Below, in pieces: positions 8,185 through 16,187 of a DNA stretch of 50,084 bases. Made by a program: the position numbers and the translations under genes. The DNA is from an uncultured Rhodospirillales bacterium. GTDB lineage: Bacteria; Pseudomonadota; Alphaproteobacteria; Kiloniellales; Kiloniellaceae. The notes beneath the pieces are model-generated. The model saw only the letters and a program-made list of their open reading frames with translations, did not search any database and was not told the origin of the DNA. Each line of letters starts with the position of its first letter. Position 1 is the stretch's first letter. Where the stretch lies: the NCBI GenBank assembly GCA_913060675.1, contig CAJXUS010000032.1, forward strand, positions 1-50,084, read 5' to 3'.

Positions 8185-9198
8185 ATGACTGAGCCCCATA
8201 ATCAAATTCGATTTGAAGAAGAAGAAGAACACGAGATGACAATCGCTTTCTTACTTGTCTCTGATTTCTCCATGATGTGCTTTTCCAGTCTCATAGAACC
8301 TTTACGTGCGTTGAACAGGCTTGTCGGACATGAGTATTTTAAATGGACTTTTTTGTCCGAAGATGGTGCTCCCGTTCAAGCCAGTAACGGGGCTTCAATA
8401 ATAGTCGACCATCCAATGGATCAGCTTACAAGTTGCGACGCTATATGCGTTTGTACGGGGATTGATGTTAGTTACCATGCCAGTGATGCAATAATATCCT
8501 GGCTCAGACAAGAAGCCCGCAAAGGCCGCATAATGGGCGCGATATCAACAGGAACATATTTTCTTGCAAAAGCAGGGTTATTGGAGAAAACGCCTTGTAC
8601 CTTACACTGGGAAAATCAAGAAAGTTTTCGTGAGTTATTCCCAACATTGGAAGTTACAGATCGCCTTTATGAAGTCAGCGACAAGCATTTTAGTTGCGCA
8701 GGAGGAACTGCAGCTTTTGATCTTGCGCTTTACTGGGTCGCTGACAAATTTGGAAACAACGCAAAAACAGCTGTCGCCGACCAATTTTTACACGGAACGG
8801 GTCGTTCCCCTGAAGAGCCTCAAAGAAATGACTGGGTAGAACGCTATAGTATTCATAATCCAAAATTGCTTGATGTGATTAAGCTTATGGAAAATAACCT
8901 TGAAGAGCCGATGACACGTCAAGAACTTGCCGATACCGCAAAGGTATCAGTTCGACAGTTAGAAAGATTGTTTGGTAAACACCTGCAAAACTCGCCTTCT
9001 CTCTTTTATTTACAACTGCGCTTAGAGCGGGCTTGTTATTTCTTACGCCAAACAGCCATGCCTGTTTCTGAAGTGGCCGTAGCCTGTGGCTTTGTTTCAT
9101 TTTCTCATTTTTCGAGAAGCTACCGAAAGCAATTTGGGCGCTCACCAAGTGAAGAAAGAACTCCTGAGCACGTGCGAAAAGAAAGCAAAACAACCTAA
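8185..9198 (+). CDS. GlxA-family (DJ-1/PfpI plus AraC HTH) transcriptional regulator
   Basis: The 337 residues comprise a DJ-1/PfpI-like domain (about 18 to 190) and a C-terminal AraC DNA-binding domain (about 230 to 325, with two helix-turn-helices, the second around MPVSEVAVACGFVSFSHFSR). It is the second protein of this architecture in the window, related to GbdR/CdhR-type sensors of betaine and carnitine. It sits between the divergent nitrilase operon and the trimethylamine-methyltransferase-family gene, so it could control either or both. The start is uncertain: an internal ATG at 8236 (MTIAFLL) follows a purine-rich GAAGAAGAAGAA run and matches the usual domain start. The N-terminal 17 residues are very acidic. 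Confidence 0.88.
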   Translation: MTEPHNQIRFEEEEEHEMTIAFLLVSDFSMMCFSSLIEPLRALNRLVGHEYFKWTFLSEDGAPVQASNGASIIVDHPMDQLTSCDAICVCTGIDVSYHASDAIISWLRQEARKGRIMGAISTGTYFLAKAGLLEKTPCTLHWENQESFRELFPTLEVTDRLYEVSDKHFSCAGGTAAFDLALYWVADKFGNNAKTAVADQFLHGTGRSPEEPQRNDWVERYSIHNPKLLDVIKLMENNLEEPMTRQELADTAKVSVRQLERLFGKHLQNSPSLFYLQLRLERACYFLRQTAMPVSEVAVACGFVSFSHFSRSYRKQFGRSPSEERTPEHVRKESKTT

Positions 9199-9353
9199 AA
9201 CCTCTTGTAAATCTAAAACCACAAAGTAGGTCGCTCATGGACAAACCCGCGTCGCCTCAGGAATTTTTGAAGAGATAAGTTCGCCTACGCTCAAATGAAA
9301 GGTCAGCGCAAAACTGCGGCTGTTCACCAAGTGGGTTTTAGTAGGAGAAGAAA

Positions 9354-10910
9354 TTGGCACGTAGACCAGGGCGCCGTAACCGCGACAGTAATAAAGAAGA
9401 CGAAATCAAAGCACCTGTAGCACCGGCAGGTGCGATGGGTGGGCGTTATAAGCCTCTCCTAGAGAGTGAAGTCGAACGGATCTTAGATGCTGCCCTGACC
9501 GTGCTGGAACGGACGGGTATTGAGGTCACTGAAAGCCCCTGTCGGCAAACGTTCGCGAATGCCGGGTGTAAAGTTGATCCAGCTATAAACCGTGTCTATA
9601 TCCCGCGTAGCCTCGTCGAAAAAGCTATGAAAACTATGGCCAACGAAGTTTTACTTGCTGGTCGAACCCCGGAACACGACCTACATCTAGGCAGTGCAAG
9701 GGTATACATGGGTACAGGGGGCCAAGCGGTTAAGTTACTCGACCTCAAAGGCCGGATGAGAGAAACCATAACAAGTGATAATTATCACATTGGTCGCTTG
9801 GTCGATAAGCTCGATAACATTCACTTCTACATGCGTCCTGTTGTCTGTCGGGATCTTGAGAACGAAGATATTGATGTAAACCAGTTCTATACTTGCCTTG
9901 CCGCGACAAACAAACATGTAATGGCCAACTCCTATTTACCTGAAAAGGTAAAGGATCTCAGGATGATGGCAAATATGATTGCTGGCGGTGCAGAAGCCTT
10001 TGAGAAAAGACCCATTATCTCCTTTACCGCCTGCTGGACGGTTAGCCCTCTGCGTTACGCCATGGAAACGGTTGAAATCCTGGACGAAGCGATCGAGCAC
10101 AACATTCCCGTCGTAATATCATCAGCCCCACAAGCAGGTGCGACCTCTCCCGCAGCTCTTGCTGGGACTTTGGTACAACTATTTGCGGAACAACTTTCCG
10201 GGATCGTCTATGTAAACCTGATAAAGCCGGGCTTTCCTCTTATTATGGGGTGTGTACCTGCGCAGGCTGACTTGCGTACCGGGTCTTTTACTGGTGGATC
10301 AGGGGAGTTTTCCCTGCTAAACGCGGCGTGTGCTCAAATAGCACAGCACCTTCGGATACCCATTTATAATTCATCCGGTATTTCTGATTCAAAAGTCCCT
10401 GATGCCCAAGCGGGTGCCGAGAAAAGTTTGACAGGTCTGGCTGCAGCTCTGGCAGGATCAAACTATATTCATCACTCTGCTGGTTTTTTAGAGAGCTTGT
10501 TAACCGTCGCCTATGAACAATACGTTATCGACAATGATATCAATGGCGCGATCATGCGCATGGTGCGTGGCATAGAAGTAACCGATGAAACCCTTTCCAT
10601 CGACGTCATACATGATGTCTGTACTGGCCCTAATCACTTCCTTGGTCATGCGCAAACATTACAATTGATGAATAGTGAGTATCTTTATCCCAAATTAATG
10701 GATCGGTCTTCACGCGATGACTGGGAAGCCTCTGGCGAACACGACTTGAGAGAAATGGCCATTGAACAGGCTAAAGATTTATTGATTAATCACTGGCCTA
10801 AAATATTCTCTGATGAGCTGGATAATGATTTACGTAAACATTTCAATATTTTATTACCTAAAATTGAAATGCAACCTGAAGGGTTTTGGGAGCGATTTAT
10901 CGCCCCTTAA
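9354..10910 (+). CDS. Trimethylamine methyltransferase (MttB) family protein, non-pyrrolysine type
   Basis: This 518-residue protein is a member of the MttB superfamily (TIM-barrel methyltransferases that move a methyl group from a quaternary or tertiary amine to a corrinoid protein). The reading frame has no internal amber codon, so it is the pyrrolysine-free branch. That branch includes glycine betaine:corrinoid methyltransferases (MtgB) of Desulfitobacterium and Sinorhizobium. The start is TTG at 9354, behind a good TAGGAGAAG ribosome site. The N-terminus is very basic (MARRPGRRNRDSNK). No corrinoid protein or second methyltransferase is encoded nearby. The Rieske oxygenase downstream on the other strand could act on the same substrate by an aerobic route. 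Confidence 0.85.
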   Translation: MARRPGRRNRDSNKEDEIKAPVAPAGAMGGRYKPLLESEVERILDAALTVLERTGIEVTESPCRQTFANAGCKVDPAINRVYIPRSLVEKAMKTMANEVLLAGRTPEHDLHLGSARVYMGTGGQAVKLLDLKGRMRETITSDNYHIGRLVDKLDNIHFYMRPVVCRDLENEDIDVNQFYTCLAATNKHVMANSYLPEKVKDLRMMANMIAGGAEAFEKRPIISFTACWTVSPLRYAMETVEILDEAIEHNIPVVISSAPQAGATSPAALAGTLVQLFAEQLSGIVYVNLIKPGFPLIMGCVPAQADLRTGSFTGGSGEFSLLNAACAQIAQHLRIPIYNSSGISDSKVPDAQAGAEKSLTGLAAALAGSNYIHHSAGFLESLLTVAYEQYVIDNDINGAIMRMVRGIEVTDETLSIDVIHDVCTGPNHFLGHAQTLQLMNSEYLYPKLMDRSSRDDWEASGEHDLREMAIEQAKDLLINHWPKIFSDELDNDLRKHFNILLPKIEMQPEGFWERFIAP

Positions 10911-10933
10911 GTTTCATAAATTCTGATTTTTAT

Positions 10934-10964
10934 AAAAGGGGAAGCAATTTGTGCTTCCCCTTTT
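10934..10964. terminator. Bidirectional rho-independent terminator
   Basis: A perfect 13-bp stem, AAAAGGGGAAGCA with its complement, encloses the loop ATTTG. The A and T runs at its base provide a U-tract on either strand. It lies between the convergent MttB-family gene (ends 10910) and the Rieske oxygenase gene (ends 11007), and serves both. Confidence 0.88.
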
Positions 10965-11006
10965 AGTTTTCTCGGGAGCTATCAGCTCTTGTAAGGTGCT
11001 CGGTAT

Positions 11007-12191
11007 TTATTTTTGGGCATCATAAAGCGATTGAGCTACCCACTTATTGAAGTGATGTGTCGGACCATCCATGATCGGAGAGAAAACACCGCCTTGAAAT
11101 GCCGGAGAACTTCGGCCGAGTTGCATGCCTTCAACTGCGGCAATATCTTCATCGAACACGATACGCCAAGATTCCAAGATTGCTGACCGGCTAATCGCAC
11201 AGTCATCCCCCGTTGCTTCTTCTCCGACAAAGTAGACCCTTAAGTGCTCGACTGTTTTATTGTGAGCGACGGGTTCCAAAAGCATTGCAAAGGCGTGATC
11301 AGCTTGAATGCCGAGCAGCACATTTGGATAAACCGCAATATATTCAGCATGTCTCAGTTTATCTTCTGGCCACTCCGCAAAAATAGGTAATTTTGTTCCC
11401 GCAGTATCAGCCAAATTGTACGCAAGGCTTCCCTGCCCACCAAAACGATCATCCTGTTCAATATTATAATGATCTTCTAGACGGGAATAAGTATTAAGTG
11501 CCGGGTGAACAAATGGTAAATGATAGCTCTCACAATAATTCTCAACGGCGAGTTTCCAGTTACAATTCACTTCTATTTCTAGCCCGCATTCGGAGGTCAC
11601 ACGCCGGAGTTCGTTCAGACCGCTTCCGCCCCAGAAAGGCTTCCAACGCTGTTCCAGAGGGGCAATATGCTCCTCGAAGGAAGGTGCGTCACCAGAAAGG
11701 TTGATGAAAATCATATCCATCCATATTGCAGAGCGAACCTCTCGCAAACCATTACCTTCGCAAGAAAAACCTTCTGCGGTGTGTTCACCTACTCCTCCGA
11801 TATGTGGAGTACCGCGTAACCCACCATTTAAATCATAGGTCCAGGAATGATAAGGACAACGTATCATTCCCTGAATTTTAGTTTCTTCTTGTACCAACTT
11901 TCGGCCGCGGTGACTGCAAACATTGTGATAAACATTTAGTTCGTCTTTACGGTTACGAAGGACGACTAAAGGCAATCCCATAAAGTCGATTGGTTTGGCG
12001 TACCCTTTAGCCGGGATATCACTGGCAAAACCGATACATGCCCATGTTTTTCCAAGAATATTGTCTCGTTCAACCGGGAAGAAATTCTTTTCGGTATAAC
12101 TGGCATTCGGCATGCCGTGAGCTTGCTCAATTGGCTTAAGGACGGCTTGCAGGCTTTCTTGGGAAACCAGATTATTCTGTTGCATGTTCAT
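11007..12191 (-). CDS. Rieske non-haem iron oxygenase, glycine betaine/carnitine monooxygenase-like
   Basis: This 394-residue protein is a ring-hydroxylating-type oxygenase alpha subunit. The Rieske [2Fe-2S] ligands are C92-x-H94 and C112-x2-H115. The mononuclear iron site is H224, H229 and D349. The residue bridging the two metal sites is Glu (E221, in ENYCESYH) instead of the usual Asp. Glu there is characteristic of oxygenases acting on quaternary amines, such as carnitine oxygenase CntA and glycine betaine demethylase GbcA. It therefore probably demethylates or cleaves a betaine-type substrate. The ferredoxin-reductase partner (GbcB/CntB) is not in the window. A palindromic operator candidate lies upstream at 12302..12324. 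Confidence 0.87.
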   Translation of the reverse strand: MNMQQNNLVSQESLQAVLKPIEQAHGMPNASYTEKNFFPVERDNILGKTWACIGFASDIPAKGYAKPIDFMGLPLVVLRNRKDELNVYHNVCSHRGRKLVQEETKIQGMIRCPYHSWTYDLNGGLRGTPHIGGVGEHTAEGFSCEGNGLREVRSAIWMDMIFINLSGDAPSFEEHIAPLEQRWKPFWGGSGLNELRRVTSECGLEIEVNCNWKLAVENYCESYHLPFVHPALNTYSRLEDHYNIEQDDRFGGQGSLAYNLADTAGTKLPIFAEWPEDKLRHAEYIAVYPNVLLGIQADHAFAMLLEPVAHNKTVEHLRVYFVGEEATGDDCAISRSAILESWRIVFDEDIAAVEGMQLGRSSPAFQGGVFSPIMDGPTHHFNKWVAQSLYDAQK

Positions 12192-12301
12192 TCTCCAAAA
12201 CGTAATGGGACATCCTTTGAAAAAGACGGTGTCCTTATTATTCTTTAGATTGAACTTTGAAGGGTAATTAGAGGATTAACCAAATCATTTTTACGCTCAC
12301 A

Positions 12302-12324
12302 TCCCATGATATTTATTCATGGGA
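12302..12324. promoter_or_regulatory. Inverted repeat, candidate operator of the Rieske gene
   Basis: TCCCATGA and TCATGGGA form a perfect 8-bp inverted repeat with a 7-base spacer, about 110 bases upstream of the Rieske start. A shorter palindrome, ATACGTAT, follows near 12334. The geometry fits a dimeric regulator site. The rest of the 257-bp spacer (12192..12448) holds no gene. Confidence 0.5.
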
Positions 12325-12448
12325 CACGAATGATACGTATGAGACATAACATTCTCTAGCGATGATTTTACCATTCACTTTTATGGGTTAATTACTCAAT
12401 TTATGAGATTGTTTTTTTATTGAACAAAGCCATAATTATTATAGAGCA

Positions 12449-13030
12449 CTAGACCACAGATGGTCTTTCAATATTAAAAATGTCAATTTTCTTCTCTACG
12501 AATAAATCCTCTAATTTATCACTCCCCTCCATATCTGCGAAGCTATACTCTGCCTCAGAAATAGGTATAACCATCAGCCATGCAACTGTCTTCGTTTCAA
12601 ATTCAATTGTTTTGAATTCTTCGCTCCACAAGGATGGTGGAACAAATAATAAATGCTGCATAGTAGAAGAGCATCCATACATCGACACAATATTTGGAAA
12701 TATCGTTCCAGGAGTGCAGAGCCATTGTGAATTGATAATGTAAAAAGATGCAGTAGTCATTATATTTGAAAATTCATCGCATGAGCTTTCACAAGCACCT
12801 AAAAGCTCTATACCAATACCTAAATCATTCTCGTCAGACATAAGTGGGAAGTCTGATAATCCTATTGTGGAATATGAATTTCTGCCTTTTTGCGGAGCCC
12901 CTTTGCAAGTCAGTAAATCGACACTACTATTCTCGTTCTCATCCCAATACTCCTCCACTTTTGGTTGCCCTCCAAAAATAGATGCGGCCGTTTTAGCAAT
13001 AATTTTATTCTCATTTGTTATATTGGACAT
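12449..13030 (-). CDS. SUFU-domain protein (YqcF-like immunity/antitoxin candidate)
   Basis: This 193-residue, acidic, soluble protein has no signal peptide. The N-terminal part (AASIFGGQPKVEEYWDE near 15 to 31, then NSYSTIGLSDFPL near 51 to 63) and the later LLFVPPSLW block (near 126) resemble the suppressor-of-fused (SUFU) domain of the YqcF group. Bacterial SUFU proteins often act as immunity proteins against polymorphic toxins, as YqcF does against YqcG in Bacillus subtilis. No toxin gene or secretion gene is visible beside it, so it would be an orphan. Its base composition is more AT-rich than the neighbours, which may indicate acquisition. Family recognition is from memory of motifs and moderate in strength. 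Confidence 0.6.
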   Translation of the reverse strand: MSNITNENKIIAKTAASIFGGQPKVEEYWDENENSSVDLLTCKGAPQKGRNSYSTIGLSDFPLMSDENDLGIGIELLGACESSCDEFSNIMTTASFYIINSQWLCTPGTIFPNIVSMYGCSSTMQHLLFVPPSLWSEEFKTIEFETKTVAWLMVIPISEAEYSFADMEGSDKLEDLFVEKKIDIFNIERPSVV

Positions 13031-13167
13031 TATTTTACCCAGTATTGTTGTCGAGCTATGTGAATGTATAAAGAAACAAAAAGACGTGTCAGGCGAAATA
13101 CTTTCTTACTTCTTGATATAAATTTATAACTTGTCGCACCTCTGTGTCACTCAACAATTTGGTCTAC

Positions 13168-14073
13168 TTAACTCAGATTAAGTTCTTCCATAATCCAATT
13201 TCGAAATAATGCGACATTGTCTTTGGTATGACGTGTTACTTCTGGCTCCAATAGACAAAATTGTGCTTCGGTTTTTAAAACGGTTTCAATAGGGCGAACC
13301 AACTCCCCTCTTTCCAGATAATCATCAACCAAGTGTCGCCAAGCGAGCGCAACACCATGCCCTCCAATGGCAGCTTGGATGAGCATGGGATAATTATTGA
13401 TATTAATACGCGCTTTGGGATCAGAAGGCTTCACCCCAACTTGGCGAAACCATTCCGGCCAATTAATCCATTCATTTGGAAGGTTTTCGAGATATAACAG
13501 TGTGCTTTTTGAGAGTTCATCTACTTTTTTAATATTGTTGTTTTTATCTAGATACTCAGGGCTGCATACCGGAAAAACTTCTTCATCAAATAACGGTGTT
13601 ACTTTGATATTTGAAGGAATTTTTTGTGCATAGAACAACCCGACATCAAACTCTGGATATTTAAAATCCTGATGCGCATCAGAGGCTAAAATCCGAATAT
13701 CCAGATCTTCGTGCTGCTTTTTAAAACGTGAGATTTTGGGTAAAAGCCAAAGCGAAGCCATCGCATAAGTTGTCGCAACAGTTAATTGACGTCCCCCTTG
13801 CCATTGAATTATCTCTCCCGTTGCAGATGAAACCTCTTCCAATGATTTCCGGACAGTTTGGTAGTACTGCATACCTGTTGGCGTGAGATGAATGTTTGGA
13901 TTTACACGAGTGAATAATGCTTTTCCTAAGTACTTTTCGAGCTGTCGAATTTGTCGACTGACGGCCCCCTGAGTTACATTCAACTCTGTCCCTGCGGCCG
14001 TAAAGCTGAGATGGCGTGCTGCAGCTTCAAAAGCAACCAGGCTTTTTAAGGGAGGCAAGGGAGATATTTTCAT
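13168..14073 (-). CDS. LysR-family transcriptional regulator, GcvA-like
   Basis: This 301-residue protein starts PLPPLKSLVAFEAAARHLSF, the hallmark of the GcvA/AmpR-like branch of LysR regulators. The DNA-binding helix-turn-helix spans about 8 to 65 (VTQGAVSRQIRQLE), and the effector domain about 95 to 295. GcvA senses glycine in Escherichia coli. Here the regulator lies just downstream of the L-threonine aldolase gene in the same direction, separated by 117 bases with a hairpin. A link to glycine or serine metabolism is plausible but inferred from position. It could be cotranscribed with the aldolase or have its own promoter. Confidence 0.88.
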   Translation of the reverse strand: MKISPLPPLKSLVAFEAAARHLSFTAAGTELNVTQGAVSRQIRQLEKYLGKALFTRVNPNIHLTPTGMQYYQTVRKSLEEVSSATGEIIQWQGGRQLTVATTYAMASLWLLPKISRFKKQHEDLDIRILASDAHQDFKYPEFDVGLFYAQKIPSNIKVTPLFDEEVFPVCSPEYLDKNNNIKKVDELSKSTLLYLENLPNEWINWPEWFRQVGVKPSDPKARININNYPMLIQAAIGGHGVALAWRHLVDDYLERGELVRPIETVLKTEAQFCLLEPEVTRHTKDNVALFRNWIMEELNLS

Positions 14074-14109
14074 AGGTTGTTCCCAAAAATTTAGGACGTC
14101 TCATGAAAT

Positions 14110-14137
14110 GAGGTCTGCTAAATGAATAACAGACCTC
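14110..14137. other. Hairpin between threonine aldolase and LysR gene
   Basis: GAGGTCTG and CAGACCTC form a perfect 8-bp stem with a 12-base loop. It follows the aldolase stop and precedes the LysR start on the minus strand. No T-tract follows, so it may be an operator or an attenuating hairpin more than a classical terminator. Confidence 0.4.
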
Positions 14138-14190
14138 TATCTCATAACCTGATCAAAACCTACAAAAAACAACTTCTAGACAGGATAATA

Positions 14191-15261
14191 TTACTTGTTG
14201 GCGTAATATTCCTTGGTTTTTTGAATGAAAAAATCGATTGCTTCATTATCAACATTCATATGAGTGACAAGCCTGATCTCCGGAATTTGTAGGCCTATTA
14301 AAATACCATTTTCTGCAAGATGTCTTTGAAGATTCTCATGATGGCCTTCGCCCGGGTTCAAGAAAACCATATTTGTTTCAACTGCCGAAACATCAACACT
14401 TACTTCTGGAATTTCATTTAACCCCTCTGCCAAACGCAAAGCGGTATTATGATCGTCCGACAAGCGATTAACATTGTTTTCTAATGCGTAGAGACCACAA
14501 GCGGCAAGAACGCCGACCTGCCGCATCCCTCCGCCAAGGATTTTACGCATTCTTTTTGCCTGTCGTATCAAGGCATGACTTCCGCATAAAACGGACCCTA
14601 CAGGAGCCCCTAACCCTTTAGATAAACAAATGGATATACTATCAACAGGGGCGCACAGCTCTTTCAACGACAATCCAGTTTTAATCGCTGCGTTAAAAAT
14701 ACGTGCACCATCCAAATGCACTGACAGGCCCTTATTTTTTGCTGTTTCAGAAAGTGCCTGAATTAGACTTTGATCTTGTACTCGACCCGCAACCGTATTT
14801 TCTAAACACAACAATTTACTAACAGGACAATGAGGATCGTCAGGCTTTACAGAAGCGCTTACCTGTTCAACCGTTAATCCACCAGTATTATTGGTCGGTA
14901 AAGGGAAAGGAGAAATACCCCCAAGAACAGCAGCGCCACCAGCTTCATCCCTAAAAATATGATATTCATCCCCAGCGATATATTCATCGCCGCGACCACA
15001 ATAGTACAGCAAAGCAGCAAGATTACTTTGAGTTCCCGTAGGAAAAAACAAGGCTGACTCCATACCAGCCATTTGAGCCAACTTTTCCTGTAAGATCACA
15101 ACGGTAGGATCATCATCATATACATCATCACCGACAAGTGCGTCGGCCATAGCAGCACGCATTTCAACAGACGGCCGTGTCACCGTATCACTGCGGAAAT
15201 CCCACATAAGGTCAGAATTTTTCTGCCCTGCATGGTTGCTTCCAGACATTCCTGCGTACAT
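14191..15261 (-). CDS. ltaE: Low-specificity L-threonine aldolase
   Basis: This 356-residue PLP enzyme of the beta-eliminating lyase fold cleaves L-threonine or other beta-hydroxy amino acids to glycine and an aldehyde. The N-terminal [10 protein letters not shown] near 21 to 30 is diagnostic for the family. D184 in [10 protein letters not shown] should bind the pyridine nitrogen, and K215 in CLSKGLGAP is the Schiff-base lysine. Length is normal. The ATG at 15261 has AGGAG six bases upstream. The preceding gene on the same strand, 72 bases away, encodes an Asp/Asn hydroxylase-like dioxygenase. The pair may hydroxylate an amino acid at the beta carbon and then cleave it. Confidence 0.9.
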   Translation of the reverse strand: MYAGMSGSNHAGQKNSDLMWDFRSDTVTRPSVEMRAAMADALVGDDVYDDDPTVVILQEKLAQMAGMESALFFPTGTQSNLAALLYYCGRGDEYIAGDEYHIFRDEAGGAAVLGGISPFPLPTNNTGGLTVEQVSASVKPDDPHCPVSKLLCLENTVAGRVQDQSLIQALSETAKNKGLSVHLDGARIFNAAIKTGLSLKELCAPVDSISICLSKGLGAPVGSVLCGSHALIRQAKRMRKILGGGMRQVGVLAACGLYALENNVNRLSDDHNTALRLAEGLNEIPEVSVDVSAVETNMVFLNPGEGHHENLQRHLAENGILIGLQIPEIRLVTHMNVDNEAIDFFIQKTKEYYANK

Positions 15262-15333
15262 GTACTATCTCCTGATTGCCTTAATTTAGATACTTTTAAG
15301 GCACATAATTAATAAATCTCAATAACATAACCA

Positions 15334-16011
15334 TTAATAAGCTAGAGCGGCAACCAAATGTATCCGGTTATGCTCTCCCCCGTTCAAAGCTGTATGATAA
15401 CCACGTGTGTCAGTAAAATAAACTGACCCATCCGCAGGTAAATGAGTGACATGATGATTGACGATAAATAATGCACCAGGGTTGGTCACCAATGGAATGT
15501 GCAATCTTGGTTCGGGGTCTCTATGCCAGGAATTACAGTTATAAAGACCTTTTGAAAGAATACGCATACGACCAATAGGAAAGCGGCGCGTTAGCTCCTG
15601 ATGAACCGTTTCAAAATACGTGCCCTTAAACATAGGATTAAACTCTGAAAATGCGGCCTCATCTACGATATCTTCGCGGGGCTCTTCAATATAGCGATCA
15701 TCGGCCCTAAGCCAGTAACGTCCAGATAAATCATTTGCCGCACTGACATCTTCGCCGGGGCGACGATTTAGGGGAATTGCCGCAAAGCCTTGATCTTGCA
15801 TATCACCCTGAAAATTGGTGAGTTTAAGCACATCATCCAAAGCCTTACTCAATTTACTTATATCAAAATTGAGAATTAATTTTTCAATACCATTTCCAGC
15901 AACAAAACTTGCCACTGAATCCGTTATACGATCCTCTGCCATCCAGGATTTCATTTGTAAAACATCAGGATCGCTATTTATCGGATCCCCATTATTTTGT
16001 TCAAAAGACAT
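15334..16011 (-). CDS. Aspartyl/asparaginyl beta-hydroxylase-like Fe(II)/2-oxoglutarate dioxygenase
   Basis: This 225-residue protein has a C-terminal double-stranded beta-helix domain with iron ligands H163-x-D165 (in SWHRDPEPRLHIPL) and distal H206 (in GYHTALN). R216 (in NRIHLV) is the likely 2-oxoglutarate anchor. This pattern matches the Asp/Asn beta-hydroxylase family, which hydroxylates at the beta carbon of amino acids, free or in peptides. The N-terminal 90 residues match nothing I recognise. It is the first gene of a unit with threonine aldolase and is divergent from a GcvA-like LysR gene at 16188. The product of a beta-hydroxylation would be a natural aldolase substrate. Substrate unknown. 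Confidence 0.8.
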   Translation of the reverse strand: MSFEQNNGDPINSDPDVLQMKSWMAEDRITDSVASFVAGNGIEKLILNFDISKLSKALDDVLKLTNFQGDMQDQGFAAIPLNRRPGEDVSAANDLSGRYWLRADDRYIEEPREDIVDEAAFSEFNPMFKGTYFETVHQELTRRFPIGRMRILSKGLYNCNSWHRDPEPRLHIPLVTNPGALFIVNHHVTHLPADGSVYFTDTRGYHTALNGGEHNRIHLVAALAY

Positions 16012-16187
16012 AACTAAACATCCAAAAGAGTTAATTTCAAGCTGTAGCCTCGCACAGTCTAGGATACAAAGTACAACGCCTTTTATTCATTAGTTGATGA
16101 ATATATTTAATTAACTATCTATCTTTTTGAGTGTATTTATAATAATCTAACGTATATTAAGTTGTTTATTGGATCATAATTAAAACA

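Noticed and set aside
9199..9353. A riboswitch or structured leader before the MttB-family gene
   Set aside because: Only short, scattered complementarities were seen (for example around GCGCAAAACTGCGG); nothing matched a cobalamin or glycine riboswitch core.
9354..10910. A pyrrolysine-containing trimethylamine methyltransferase
   Set aside because: The frame runs through without any in-frame TAG, and there is no pyl gene in the window. It belongs to the non-pyrrolysine branch.
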